NCBI GenBank assembly: GCA_023439305.1
Contig: JAEXOO010000051.1
Location: 25,196 to 89,195, forward strand
DNA from: Pseudomonadota bacterium
GTDB lineage: Bacteria > Pseudomonadota > Gammaproteobacteria > Burkholderiales > Burkholderiaceae_B
Length of the DNA stretch: 64,000 nucleotides
Direction of reading: 5' to 3'
The notes beneath the pieces were generated by a model. That model worked only from the letters and a program-made list of their open reading frames with translations, made no database searches and was not told where the DNA came from. Below are positions 24,886-34,500 of the stretch, one piece after another; positions within the stretch are counted from its first letter, which is position 1, and each line of letters starts with the position of its first letter. Both the position numbers and the translations under genes were made by a program.

Positions 24886-25734
24886 TTAACGGAACACGAC
24901 GGTGCGCTGGCCGTTGAGCAGAATGCGGTGCTCGACGTGGGCGCGCACGGCGCGGGACAGGACCAGGGATTCGACATCGCTGCCCACTTGGGTCAGTTCG
25001 AGCGGGCTGACGGAGTGGCTGACGCGCTCTACGTCCTGCTCGATGATCGGGCCTTCGTCCAGGTCTTCGGTTACGTAATGAGCAGTGGCGCCAATGATCT
25101 TCACACCGCGGGCATGAGCCTGGTGGTAGGGGCGCGCGCCCTTGAAGCTGGGCAGGAAGCTGTGGTGAATGTTGATGGCGCGGCCAGACAAGGAGCGGCA
25201 CAGGTTCTGCGACAGTATCTGCATGTATCGCGCCAGCACGACCAGATCCACCTTCAGGTCGCTGGCCAGTTGCAGGATCTGTTCTTCCTGCTGCGGACGC
25301 GTTTCAGGCGTGACGGGCAGGTGATGGAAAGGAATGCCGTAGGACGAGGCCAGGCCGGCGTGGTCGGTGTGATTGGACACCACGGCGGCGATTTCCACAG
25401 GCAACTGGCCGCTGTGGGCGCGGAACAGCAGATCGTTCAGGCAATGCCCCTGGCGGCTCACCAGGATAAGCAGGCGGGCTTTGCGCTGAGCGTCGTAGAT
25501 GTTGGCATCCATACCGAATTTCTCGGCAATGGGGGCGAAACGGGCCTGCAGCTCGTTCACGGCCACTTTTCCGGGCAGGGAGAACTGGATGCGCAGGAAG
25601 AAGCGCTGGGTCTCGGCATCGCCGAACTGCTGGGCTTCGTTGATGTTGCCGTTCTGTTCAAGCAGCCAGCCGGACACGTTGTGCACAATGCCGGTGCGGT
25701 CCGGGCAGGAAAGGGTCAAAATGTAATCGTTCAT
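24886..25734 (-). CDS. purU: formyltetrahydrofolate deformylase
   Basis: Hydrolyses 10-formyltetrahydrofolate to tetrahydrofolate and formate, balancing one-carbon pools and feeding formate to purine synthesis. The 282-residue protein has an N-terminal ACT domain (LTLSCPDRTGIVHNVSGWL) for methionine/glycine sensing in the family. The formyltransferase-fold domain has VLARYMQILS, the catalytic-site NIHHSFLPSFKGA and the HYVTEDLDEGPII segment. The gene ends in its own terminator and begins 19 bases after the flavoenzyme gene upstream, so the two may be cotranscribed. Confidence 0.95.
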   Translation of the reverse strand: MNDYILTLSCPDRTGIVHNVSGWLLEQNGNINEAQQFGDAETQRFFLRIQFSLPGKVAVNELQARFAPIAEKFGMDANIYDAQRKARLLILVSRQGHCLNDLLFRAHSGQLPVEIAAVVSNHTDHAGLASSYGIPFHHLPVTPETRPQQEEQILQLASDLKVDLVVLARYMQILSQNLCRSLSGRAINIHHSFLPSFKGARPYHQAHARGVKIIGATAHYVTEDLDEGPIIEQDVERVSHSVSPLELTQVGSDVESLVLSRAVRAHVEHRILLNGQRTVVFR

Positions 25735-25753
25735 CGACGGTATTGTAATGACT

Positions 25754-26881
25754 TCAGAGGGTTTTTTGATCTGGGGAGGTCAGGATTTCCCGGCTGTGTT
25801 GCGCAATCGCCAGACAGGCGGTCAGACCGGGCGACTCGATGCCGAACAAGTTCAGCAAGCCGGGCAGGCCGTGCTGCCCGGGGCCTGAAAACAGAAAGTC
25901 GGCGGCAGGAACGCCCGCCGGCACGATCTTGGGGCGTATGCCGCTGTAGGCGGGACTCAGGCTGTCGTCTTTCAAGTCGGGCCAGTACTCGCGCACGGCA
26001 GCATAGAAGGATTCGCCGCGTTGCGGGTCCATGTCGTAGTTCTCGTCCTGGACCCATTCCGTGTCCGGGCCGAAACGAGCCTGGCCGGCCAGGTCCAGGG
26101 TCAGGTGCACGCCCAGGCCGGCATGGTTGTGCATGGGGTAAATCAGATGCTTGAAGGGCGAGCGCCCGGCCAGGGAAAAATAACTGCCCTTGCACAGATA
26201 GGCCGACGGGACATGACTTGCGTCCAGTCCCTGAATGCCGCGGGCGACAGCCACCGCTCCCAGACCTGCTGCGTTCACCAGGCGAGTGCTCGTCAGGGAA
26301 AATGCTTCGGGGCCGCCCACCTGGACCTCAAAGCCCTGGCCGGGCAGCGCACGGGCGCCCGTGAAAGGGGTATTGAAGACCATCTGCGCACCCAGGTTCT
26401 CGGCATCGCCCTGCAGCGCCAACATCAGTCCGTGGCTGTCGACGATACCGGTCGAGGGTGAAAGCAGGGCGGCGGTGCAGCGCAAGGCGGGTTCTAGCGC
26501 TCGGGCCTGTTCGGCGGACAGCCATTGCAGATCGTGTACGTCGCTGGTCTGGGCGTTGGCCTGCAAGGAGCGCAGGTCGGCTTCCTGCTCGGCGGACGTG
26601 GCCACGATCAGTTTGCCGCAGCGCTGATGATCCACATGGCGTTCGCGGCAATAGTCGTAGAGCTGTTCTTTACCTTGGACGCAGAGCCGGGCCTTCAGGC
26701 TGCCGGGCATGTAGTAGATGCCGCCGTGGATGACTTCCGAATTGCGCGAACTGACACCGTTGCCTATGCCTGGGGTCTGTTCAATGACCAGCACATCCAT
26801 GCCGTTCTGAGCCAGTTCCCGGGCGATGGCCAGTCCGACCACCCCTGCGCCCAGCACTACGCAATCTACATCGTTCGCCAT
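25754..26881 (-). CDS. FAD-dependent oxidoreductase, L-2-hydroxyglutarate dehydrogenase-like
   Basis: 375-residue flavoprotein with the dinucleotide-binding start VVLGAGVVGLAIAREL and the EQTPGIGNGVSSRNSEVIHGGIYY segment, which is characteristic of the L-2-hydroxyglutarate oxidase (LhgO/L2HGDH) branch. The C-terminal part contains SGIRPKIV and a GIESPGLTA motif closing the FAD site. It probably oxidises a 2-hydroxy acid such as L-2-hydroxyglutarate with electrons going to quinone or oxygen; the gcdH gene nearby makes a glutarate link attractive but unproven. The start at the ATG at 26881 avoids an extra non-homologous leader. Confidence 0.83.
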   Translation of the reverse strand: MANDVDCVVLGAGVVGLAIARELAQNGMDVLVIEQTPGIGNGVSSRNSEVIHGGIYYMPGSLKARLCVQGKEQLYDYCRERHVDHQRCGKLIVATSAEQEADLRSLQANAQTSDVHDLQWLSAEQARALEPALRCTAALLSPSTGIVDSHGLMLALQGDAENLGAQMVFNTPFTGARALPGQGFEVQVGGPEAFSLTSTRLVNAAGLGAVAVARGIQGLDASHVPSAYLCKGSYFSLAGRSPFKHLIYPMHNHAGLGVHLTLDLAGQARFGPDTEWVQDENYDMDPQRGESFYAAVREYWPDLKDDSLSPAYSGIRPKIVPAGVPAADFLFSGPGQHGLPGLLNLFGIESPGLTACLAIAQHSREILTSPDQKTL

Positions 26882-26944
26882 GATCAAGTTCCTGTTTGCG
26901 GCATCATGCAAAGGAACTAGTGTACTCCTGGCTTCGGGCCGAGG

Positions 26945-27457
26945 TCAGCCTTGTGATGGCGTCAGGTCGAAGTCGCCCGCGTGATAGATCAGTGGCTGGT
27001 GGGCGCTGCGTTCGCAATGGGTGACCTCGCCGATGAAGATCAGATGGTCGCCGGCTTCGTGGCAGGCGTAGGGCTTGCATTCGAACCAGGCGCTGCAGCG
27101 TTCGTCGTCCAGCATGGGCAGACCGTTGGGCGAGGCGGTCAGGGGATGATCGCGAAAGCGGTCGGCCTGTTCGCCCCAGGCAAAGCGTTTGGCGACGGAC
27201 AACTGGCTGGCGCCCAGAACGTGGATGACATAGCCGGCGCTCTGCTGGAAATGGGGCAAAGAGCGCGCTTTGCGAGCCAGCGACCACAGCACCAGAGGAG
27301 GATCGAGCGAAACCGAGTTGAAGGAGCTGACGGTCAGGCCGATGGCCTGGCCGGGATGATCCTTGTCCGCCGTGGTCACGACGGTGACGCCGGTGGCGAA
27401 GCGGCCCAGGGCGGAACGGAAGAAGTCGGTATCGAAGGTGGACGGCAAGGCGGTCAT
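26945..27457 (-). CDS. flavin reductase family protein
   Basis: 170-residue FMN-binding split-barrel protein with the RFATGVTVVTT start, the SFNSVSLDPPLVLWSLARKA flavin-site segment and the HFLIFIGEV-type C-terminal strand. Proteins of this family reduce flavin with NAD(P)H for two-component monooxygenases. No flavin-dependent monooxygenase lies beside it. The ATG at 27457 is chosen; a GTG five codons upstream is possible. It follows pdxH by 16 bases, so the pair is probably an operon. Confidence 0.87.
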   Translation of the reverse strand: MTALPSTFDTDFFRSALGRFATGVTVVTTADKDHPGQAIGLTVSSFNSVSLDPPLVLWSLARKARSLPHFQQSAGYVIHVLGASQLSVAKRFAWGEQADRFRDHPLTASPNGLPMLDDERCSAWFECKPYACHEAGDHLIFIGEVTHCERSAHQPLIYHAGDFDLTPSQG

Positions 27458-27473
27458 TGAGTGGCGAATCACC

Positions 27474-28106
27474 TTAGGGAGCCAGCCGGCTCAGCTCCCA
27501 TTGGCCTTGCTCGTTGCGGTTGAATACCAGTCGGTCGTGCAGGCGCGAGGCGCGGCCCTGCCAGAACTCAACATGATCGGGTATCAGGCGCAGGCCGCCC
27601 CAATGGTCGGGGCGTGCGGGATGATCGCCCAGGCTGCGGGTGTAGTGCGCGGTTCGGGCATCGAGTTCGTCGCGGGATATGGGCTCGCTTTGGGGCGACG
27701 CCCAGGCGCCGATGCGCGAGCCTAGAGGGCGGCTGTGGAAGTAGTCGTCGGATTCGGCCTGGCTGATGCGGCTGACGCGACCTTCAAAGCGCACCTGACG
27801 CTGCATGGATGGCCAGAAAAAGGACAGGCTGGCCCAGGGGTTGTCGTCCAGGTCGGCGCCCTTGCGCGAATTGTAGTTGGTGAAGAACACCAGTCCCTGT
27901 TCGTCGTAGCCCTTGAGCAGCACGATGCGGGCCGAAGGGCGGCCCAGCGCGTCCACCGTGGCCAGGGTCATGGCAGTGGGTTCGGTTTCCTTGAGTTCCA
28001 GCGCCTGGTCCAGCCAGCGCTGGAACTGTGTACGCGGATCGTCCGCGATTTCGCTTTCGCTCAGGGAGAAACGTTCGTATTCGTTACGAATATCGGCAAG
28101 GGACAT
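27474..28106 (-). CDS. pdxH: pyridoxamine 5'-phosphate oxidase
   Basis: FMN enzyme that oxidises pyridoxine or pyridoxamine 5'-phosphate to pyridoxal 5'-phosphate. The 210-residue product has the family pattern: ATVDALGRPSARIVLLKGYDEQG, the FTNYNSRKG motif, the SFFWPSMQRQVRFEGRV segment and a C-terminal W-x-L-x-RLAP end. Length is normal. It lies between the ChaC-like gene, 9 bases upstream, and the flavin reductase gene. Confidence 0.96.
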   Translation of the reverse strand: MSLADIRNEYERFSLSESEIADDPRTQFQRWLDQALELKETEPTAMTLATVDALGRPSARIVLLKGYDEQGLVFFTNYNSRKGADLDDNPWASLSFFWPSMQRQVRFEGRVSRISQAESDDYFHSRPLGSRIGAWASPQSEPISRDELDARTAHYTRSLGDHPARPDHWGGLRLIPDHVEFWQGRASRLHDRLVFNRNEQGQWELSRLAP

Positions 28107-28115
28107 GATGCGCTC

Positions 28116-28781
28116 TTATGCTTGATGGGGAATAGCCTGTTCAGTATAACTTTGTAGCAATTGAACCACTGATTGCAGGCGTTTATCCAGGATTTTAGAG
28201 CGTCGGAGCGCAGACGCGGTTTCCATCACGTATTCAATGCAGGGGCCGTTGATGCCCTGGGCCGAGTGCACGACCTGCATAAGCTGGTCATCGGGCATGC
28301 GGGGCACATAGGCGTCGGTCTTGCGGTTCATGGTGAACACCAGGGCGCGGATGTCGCCCTGAGTGGTGCGGCAGCGCAGCCAGCGCGGGATGTACGCGCC
28401 GCTGGGCATTTCGCGTTGCCAGAGAGCATCGAATACTTTGGGTACATCGCGGCCGGGAATGCGGAAAGCCATGCCGCGGCAGGATCCGCCCACGTCCAGT
28501 CCGAAGACCAGGCCGGGTTGTTCAGGGGTGCCACGGTTGATGCGCGACCACAAGCACAGCGCGCGGTGGTAGCCGCGCAACAAGGCCTGACGTTGTTCGA
28601 TGAATTCGAAATCGGGGCGCCAGATCAAGGAGCCATAGCCGTAGACCCAAAGGTCTTGTTGTCCGCACCACTGGGCCTGGTCCAGGGACTGACGCAAGGA
28701 GGCATTGCGTTCGTCATCGGTCAATACGCGGAAGCTGCAGGGCTTGGGCGCTTCGGGGAGCTGGGCGGAAAAGGGATCCAT
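28116..28781 (-). CDS. ChaC-like glutathione-specific gamma-glutamylcyclotransferase
   Basis: 221-residue protein with the signature VYGYGSLIWRP near its middle, followed by LRGYHRALCLWSRINRGTPEQPGLV, which marks the ChaC family. Members cleave cytosolic glutathione to 5-oxoproline and Cys-Gly. The ATG at 28781 is the first good start; the open frame continues upstream to alternative TTG/GTG codons without a ribosome binding site. It stands at the head of the pdxH-flavin reductase run. The window thus holds both a periplasmic (ggt) and a cytosolic glutathione-degrading enzyme. Confidence 0.88.
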   Translation of the reverse strand: MDPFSAQLPEAPKPCSFRVLTDDERNASLRQSLDQAQWCGQQDLWVYGYGSLIWRPDFEFIEQRQALLRGYHRALCLWSRINRGTPEQPGLVFGLDVGGSCRGMAFRIPGRDVPKVFDALWQREMPSGAYIPRWLRCRTTQGDIRALVFTMNRKTDAYVPRMPDDQLMQVVHSAQGINGPCIEYVMETASALRRSKILDKRLQSVVQLLQSYTEQAIPHQA

Positions 28782-29024
28782 GTTCACGGCAAAAGGGCTT
28801 GTGGCCTGAGTCACTGATAGTTGATACCTGTACGGATTGTAGATCAAGCAGAACTTACTGTAGCGGGCTTTCTGTCTGATAACTAAGGAAAAATAATAAT
28901 TTGCTTATATGAGTGTTGCTATTTGGCAGGGGGCTGTCAAGACGAGAGGCCATAAGGCTTGAAGCCGCAAGAATTTACGTAAAATCGAAGGGTTTGGCCG
29001 GACCGTCCGGCGGTGGAAGGATGT

Positions 29025-29825
29025 ATGACAGAAGAGCAGGGCATGGATGCCGAGCGCCGTTTTGGCGGCATAGATCGTTTGTACGGAGCAGGCGCCAGGC
29101 AACGCCTGTCGCAGGCCCACGTAATGGTGGCCGGCATAGGCGGGGTGGGAACCTGGGCCGTGGAAGCCCTGGCTCGGTCCGCCGTGGGGGCGATCACCTT
29201 GGTCGACCTGGATCACATTGCGGAATCCAATATCAACCGCCAGCTTGCGGCGCTGGACAGCACCCTGGGCCAGGGCAAGGCGCAGGCCATGGCTCAGCGT
29301 ATCCTGGACATCAACCCTGTCTGCCGGGTGCAGGTCGTGGACGACTTCGTATCGGAAGAGAACGTGGCGGCCCTGATCGGCCAGAAGCCTGACGTGTTCC
29401 TGGACTGCACAGATCAGTCCAGCGCCAAGATCGCCCTGATCCTGGAAGCGCGCCGCTGTGGTGTGGCTTTGCTGACCTGCGGCGGCGCTGGCGGCAAGAC
29501 CGATCCCCTGGCCTTGAGATCCGGCGACCTGTCACAGGCGCGCCACGACGCTTTGCTGGGCCGCTTGCGCCAGATCCTGCGCAAGCAGCACGGCTTTGCG
29601 CGTGGCAGCGACGCGCAGGGCCGCGCCTTGAAGCGCGTGCCGCGTATGGGCGTGGACTGCGTGTGGTTCGAGCAGGAAACGCGCCTTCCTGAAGCCTGGA
29701 CCGCGCAGGACGACGGCGCTCTGCAGGGCCTGGCCTGCGCCGGCTATGGATCGGGAGTGACCATCACGGCCAGCATGGGCATGCTGGCGGCCGACTACGC
29801 CTTAGGTCGCATCCTGCAGCAATAA
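29025..29825 (+). CDS. tcdA: tRNA threonylcarbamoyladenosine dehydratase
   Basis: E1-like enzyme that cyclises t6A37 to ct6A37 using ATP. The 266-residue protein has the RFGGIDRLYG start, the nucleotide-binding GIGGVGTWAVEALARSAVG, the LVDLDHIAESNINRQ segment and a DCTDQ motif, as in TcdA/CsdL. A GGAAGG at 29015-29020 supports the ATG at 29025. A weak promoter with TTGAAG at 28959 and TAAAAT at 28980 (15-base spacing) is possible. Its last 24 bases overlap the end of the convergent pabC-like gene. Confidence 0.93.
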   Translation: MTEEQGMDAERRFGGIDRLYGAGARQRLSQAHVMVAGIGGVGTWAVEALARSAVGAITLVDLDHIAESNINRQLAALDSTLGQGKAQAMAQRILDINPVCRVQVVDDFVSEENVAALIGQKPDVFLDCTDQSSAKIALILEARRCGVALLTCGGAGGKTDPLALRSGDLSQARHDALLGRLRQILRKQHGFARGSDAQGRALKRVPRMGVDCVWFEQETRLPEAWTAQDDGALQGLACAGYGSGVTITASMGMLAADYALGRILQQ

Positions 29826-30452
29826 GGCATCTTGCCAGCCGCGCAGGGCATTGGATACCCGCAGCGCCCGGGCTTGCTTCAGGGTGTTGAGCGAAATGTC
29901 GGTTTCGCGCACCAAGCCGCTGTTCAGCAGCGCCTGGCGCTGCACGCCGGGCAGCAGCCAGCCATTGGCCGCCGGCGTCCACCAGGCGCCTTGTTCGTCC
30001 TGGATGTAGATATTGCTTCGGCTGCCTTCACATACATTGCCCTGGCCATCAACGAAGATGATGTCGAACAATTCGGGTTCGGCCGCCAGCAGACGGCTGG
30101 CCTGCACGTACCACGGACGATGCGTGGTCTTGTGGGTCAGCAGCGGATCCAGCGCGGGCAAGGGCTCGGCGGACAGGCGCAGTCGCAGGGGCAGGGACAG
30201 CTCCGGCAGGGGTTCGGCCTGCGCGGTGGCAGCACCATGAGCCTGCCACAGCACGCGCAGGCGCAAGGCCGTGTGGCTGGGAGCCTGACCCAGGGCCAGG
30301 TGCAGGGCCTGCAACCAGATCTGCGTGTCCCAGTCGTAGCGCAAGGCGGCGCAACTGCGCGCCACGCGTTCCAGGTGCAGCTCCAGCAGCGGGATCTGGC
30401 CGTCGGCGTCCACCCGCAGCGTTTCGATCAGTTCAGGTTTGCCGTGCGTCAT
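29802..30452 (-). CDS. pabC: aminotransferase class IV, probable 4-amino-4-deoxychorismate lyase
   Basis: 216-residue PLP enzyme of fold type IV. The PLP lysine is in THKTTHRPWY and the EGSRSNIYI motif and LLPGVQRQALL segment follow, as in PabC. The product releases pyruvate from aminodeoxychorismate to give p-aminobenzoate for folate. It begins 20 bases inside pabB, the preceding step, which strengthens the call. In related bacteria this domain is often fused to PabB; here they are separate overlapping genes. Shorter than free-standing PabC of enterobacteria (269 residues), similar to the fused domain. Confidence 0.86.
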   Translation of the reverse strand: MTHGKPELIETLRVDADGQIPLLELHLERVARSCAALRYDWDTQIWLQALHLALGQAPSHTALRLRVLWQAHGAATAQAEPLPELSLPLRLRLSAEPLPALDPLLTHKTTHRPWYVQASRLLAAEPELFDIIFVDGQGNVCEGSRSNIYIQDEQGAWWTPAANGWLLPGVQRQALLNSGLVRETDISLNTLKQARALRVSNALRGWQDALLLQDAT

Positions 30453-31575
30453 GACGGGGCCTTTGGGTAAGGGTTACAGGAGTCTGCAGTACACGCGCCT
30501 TCCAGAGGCATTCCTGCCATTCCTGAGCTGGGTCCGAGTCCAGGACGATGCCGCCGCCGGCGCCGAATACGCCCTGGCCGTGGTTGTCCAGTTCCAGCGT
30601 GCGGATGCTGACGTTCAGCGACAGGTCGCCCTGAGGGCTCAGAAAGCCCACCGAACCGCAGTAAATGCCGCGTCGCCAGGGTTCGAGCCGCCGTATGCAC
30701 TGCATGGCCGCCAGCTTGGGAGCGCCTGTGATGGATCCGCAGGGAAACAGGGCGCGCAGCAGAGTTTCCAGCCCGCAATCCGGTTCCAGTTCGGCTTCCA
30801 CGGTGGAGGTCATGGTCCAGACGGAGGCGTATTGCTCAACATCGAACAGGGGGGGCGTGCGCACCGTGCGGGTGCGCGCTACCTGGCCCAGGTCGTTGCG
30901 CAGCAAATCCACGATCATTACATTCTCCGCCCGGTCTTTCAGGCTGTCACGCAGATCCTGGGCGTTGGCCTGGTCCTGGGCTGGATCGGTGTCGCGTGGA
31001 CGGGTGCCTTTCATGGGGCGGGTGCGGATGCGCACGCCTCGTTTTTCCAGGAACAGTTCGGGCGACAGGGACAGGATGTGACGGCCGCCCAAGTCCAGAT
31101 ACGCGCCGTAGGCTACAGGGTGCCGGCTCGCCAGGGCGGCGTACAGCTCGCGCGGCGGCATGTCCGACTGGATGTGCAAGGGGACGGTGTAATTGATCTG
31201 GTAGAACTCGCCGGCCCGCAGGCCGTCTTGGATCCGGTTCAGGGCGGCGTGGTAATCCGATTGTTCAACGTCCAGGCTGGCATGCAGCCTGGGTGCATCC
31301 GAGCTGTTCCACAAGGGTACGGTGTCGGCCTGGGCGAAGACCAAGGCGGTCAGGGGGGCGTGGGCGCGCGCGGGACGCGGGTCCAGGCGCGGCTCCAGCA
31401 GTTCGGCCAGCTCGTAGTCCAGGGCCAGGGCGACCCAGTGGCCTGCTTGCCGGGCCTGTTCAATGTCGGCGAAAGCCTGCGCCAGTTCCTCGTGGGTGCG
31501 GGCCTCGATCCGGCCCAGGCACTCCCGCATTTCCAGCGCGGTATTCGTCAGTCTGTCTTCGAATCGGCCATACAT
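30433..31575 (-). CDS. pabB: aminodeoxychorismate synthase component I
   Basis: Converts chorismate and ammonia to 4-amino-4-deoxychorismate. The 380-residue protein has the chorismate-binding pattern GEFYQINYTVPL, LSLSPELFL, the KGTRPR motif where the family's reactive lysine/threonine sits, LLRNDLGQVA, and the FPCGSITGAPK segment. It overlaps uvrA upstream by 28 bases and the pabC-like gene downstream by 20 bases, so the three are translated from one message. No pabA-type glutaminase gene is present in the window. Confidence 0.93.
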   Translation of the reverse strand: MYGRFEDRLTNTALEMRECLGRIEARTHEELAQAFADIEQARQAGHWVALALDYELAELLEPRLDPRPARAHAPLTALVFAQADTVPLWNSSDAPRLHASLDVEQSDYHAALNRIQDGLRAGEFYQINYTVPLHIQSDMPPRELYAALASRHPVAYGAYLDLGGRHILSLSPELFLEKRGVRIRTRPMKGTRPRDTDPAQDQANAQDLRDSLKDRAENVMIVDLLRNDLGQVARTRTVRTPPLFDVEQYASVWTMTSTVEAELEPDCGLETLLRALFPCGSITGAPKLAAMQCIRRLEPWRRGIYCGSVGFLSPQGDLSLNVSIRTLELDNHGQGVFGAGGGIVLDSDPAQEWQECLWKARVLQTPVTLTQRPRHDARQT

Positions 31576-34500
31576 GCGCCGTGTTCCTCTAAAAATCCGG
31601 CCAGCGCTGCGCCTGTGTGCGAGGCCGGCGTGGCCTGCACCTGTTCGGGCGTGCCTTGCACGACCAGTCGGCCGCCGCCTGAACCGCCTTCGGGGCCCAG
31701 GTCCACGATCCAGTCGGCCTCGGCGATCAGGTCCAGATTGTGTTCGATCACGATCACGGTGTGGCCGGCATCGACCAGCCGATGCAGCACCAGGATCAGC
31801 TTTTCCACATCCGCCATGGACAGGCCGACGGTGGGCTCATCCAGCACGTACAGCGTATGCGGGGCCTTGTAGGCCCGTCCGGTGCGGGTCAGGCCTTCGC
31901 CCAGGCGAGCCTTGACCAGTTCGCTGACCAGCTTGATGCGCTGGGCTTCGCCGCCGGACAAGGTGGGGGAGGGCTGTCCCAGAGTCAGGTAGCCCAGGCC
32001 CACGCTCTGCATCAGCTGCAGGGGGCGCAGTATCTTGGGGTGGGCGGCGAAATACTCGACGGCTTCGTCCACGTCCATTTGCAGCAACTGGCCGATGGAC
32101 ACGTCGCGCCAGGTCACGGACAGGGTTTCGGGGTTGAAGCGCTGGCCGTGGCAGGCGTCGCACGGGACTTTGACGTCCGGCAGGAAGCTCATTTCCAGCG
32201 TGCGCATGCCCTGGCCTTCGCACAGGGGGCAGCGACCGTCGCCGGTATTGAAGGAAAAGCGCGAGGCGCTCCAGCCGCGCAGACGCGCATCGTTGGTGCC
32301 TGCGAACAGCTTGCGAACCTCGTCCCAGAAGCCTATATAGGTGGCCGGGCAGGAGCGCGGCGTCTTGCCGATCGGGGTCTGGTCTACTTCCAGCACGCGG
32401 TCCAGCGATTCCCAACCGCTGATGCGGGTGCAGCCTTGCCAGGTCGGCGTCTGCTTGCTGCCCACGACGCGAGCCAGGTTGTCCAGCAGCACATCGCGCG
32501 CAAACGTGGATTTACCCGAGCCCGACACGCCGGTGACGATGCTGAGCTTGCTCAGCGGAATGGAGGCCTGAACACTTTGCAGGTTGTGCAGGTGGGCGCC
32601 GTGCACCGTCAGCATCGGGGTGTCAGCGTCAACCGGACGGCGCTCCTGCATGGGGTGCTGCAAAGGCTCGCGCAGGTAACGGCCGGTCAGGGAGGCCGGA
32701 TTGGCTTCGATTTCTTCCAGGGTGCCCTGAGCGATGACCTGACCGCCCCGCTTGCCGGCGCCTGGGCCCATGTCGATGATGTGCTGGGCGCGGCGTATGG
32801 TGTCTTCGTCGTGCTCGACCACCACCAGGGTGTTGCCATTGCCTTCCAGGCGCGCCATGGCCTTGAGAAGTATCTGGTTGTCGCGTGGATGCAGGCCGAT
32901 GGTGGGCTCGTCCAGCACATAGCACACGCCCTGCAGGTTGGAACCCAGTTGCGCGGCCAGCCGTATGCGCTGCGCCTCGCCGCCTGAAAGCGTGGGCGCG
33001 GCGCGGTCCAGCGCCAGGTAGCCCAGGCCGACTTCGTGCATGAAGTCCAGGCGGCTGCGGATTTCGTTCAGTATGTCGCGGGCGATGTCGGCTTCACGGC
33101 CGGTCAGGCCCAGGCCGGTAAAGAAGGTCTGGGCGTCTTCCACCGGCAGGGCGGCCAGTTGGGCGATGGAGCGGTCGCGCCATTCGAAGGCCAGGGACAC
33201 CGGATTCAGACGCTGGCCGTGACAGCTTGGGCATTCTACGGCCTCGCCCTCGTAGCCGGCGTTCCAGGAGCTTTCCTCGCCGGTCTGTTCCTGGTCGAAG
33301 CCGGTCAGCTTCAGGCCTGTGCCGAAGCAGTCCGTGCACCAGCCGTGCTTGGAGTTGTAGGAGAACATGCGCGGATCGGGCTCGGGGAAGCTGGTGCCGC
33401 AGCAGGGACAGGCGCGTTTGACCGAGAAATGCTGCTGGGCCGCATCCGCAGAAGGATGCCCCTGGCGGCGTTCATCCAGCGACAGGGTGCTGCGGGACGT
33501 CAGCGGCGCCAGTACGCTGAGCGTGCCGTGGCCAAGCTCCAGCGCTTCGCGTATGGCCTGGCGCAATTGCAATTCGTGGCGCGGGTCCACGATCAGGTCG
33601 GCTACGGGCAGCTCCAGTGTGTGTTCGCTGTAGCGGTCCAGACGCGGCCACGGCGATACCGGGATGAACTCGCCGTCCACGCGCAGGTGGGTGTAGCCCT
33701 TGCCCTGGGCCCATTTGGCCAGGTCCGTGTAGTAGCCCTTGCGCGCTGTCACCAGCGGCGCCAGCAAGCCGATGTGCTCGCCCTTGTGTTCGCGCAGCAA
33801 TTGCGCGGCGATCTGCTCGGGCGTCTGCGGCGCTACCGGCACATGGCAGTCGGGGCAGTACTGGGTGGCCAGCTTCACGTAGAGCAGGCGCAGGAAATGG
33901 TGGATTTCGGTCATGGTGGCCACGGTGGACTTGCGTCCGCCGCGGCTGGTGCGCTGTTCGATGGCCACGGTGGGCGGGATGCCATAGATGGCGTCCACAT
34001 CGGGCTGGCCGGCGGGCTGCACGATGGCGCGGGCGTAGGCGTTCAGGGATTCCAGATAGCGGCGCTGGCCTTCGTTGAACAGGATGTCGAAGGCCAGGGT
34101 GGATTTGCCCGAGCCCGACACGCCGGTCACGACGGTGAAGGTGTTGCGCGGGATATGGACCGAAATCCCTTTCAGGTTGTGCTCGCGCGCATTCAGGATC
34201 GCGATATGGCCGTCGTCCGCCTTGAGGGGGGCCGTCGCGTAGGACGCAGCGGGTTCGGCCAGCAGAGGGCTTGCCTTGCCGATGATGGCTTCTTCGTATT
34301 CCTTCAGGGCGCGTCCGGTATGGGACTGCGGCAAGGCCATGATGTGCTCGGGCGTACCGGCGCCTAGCAGCAGCCCGCCGTGTTCGCCGCCTTCGGGCCC
34401 CAGGTCGATGACCCAGTCGGCGGCGCGGATCAGGTCCAGATTGTGTTCGATGATAAGCAGGCTGTGGCCGGCGGCCAGTAGCTTGCGGAAGGCGCGCATC

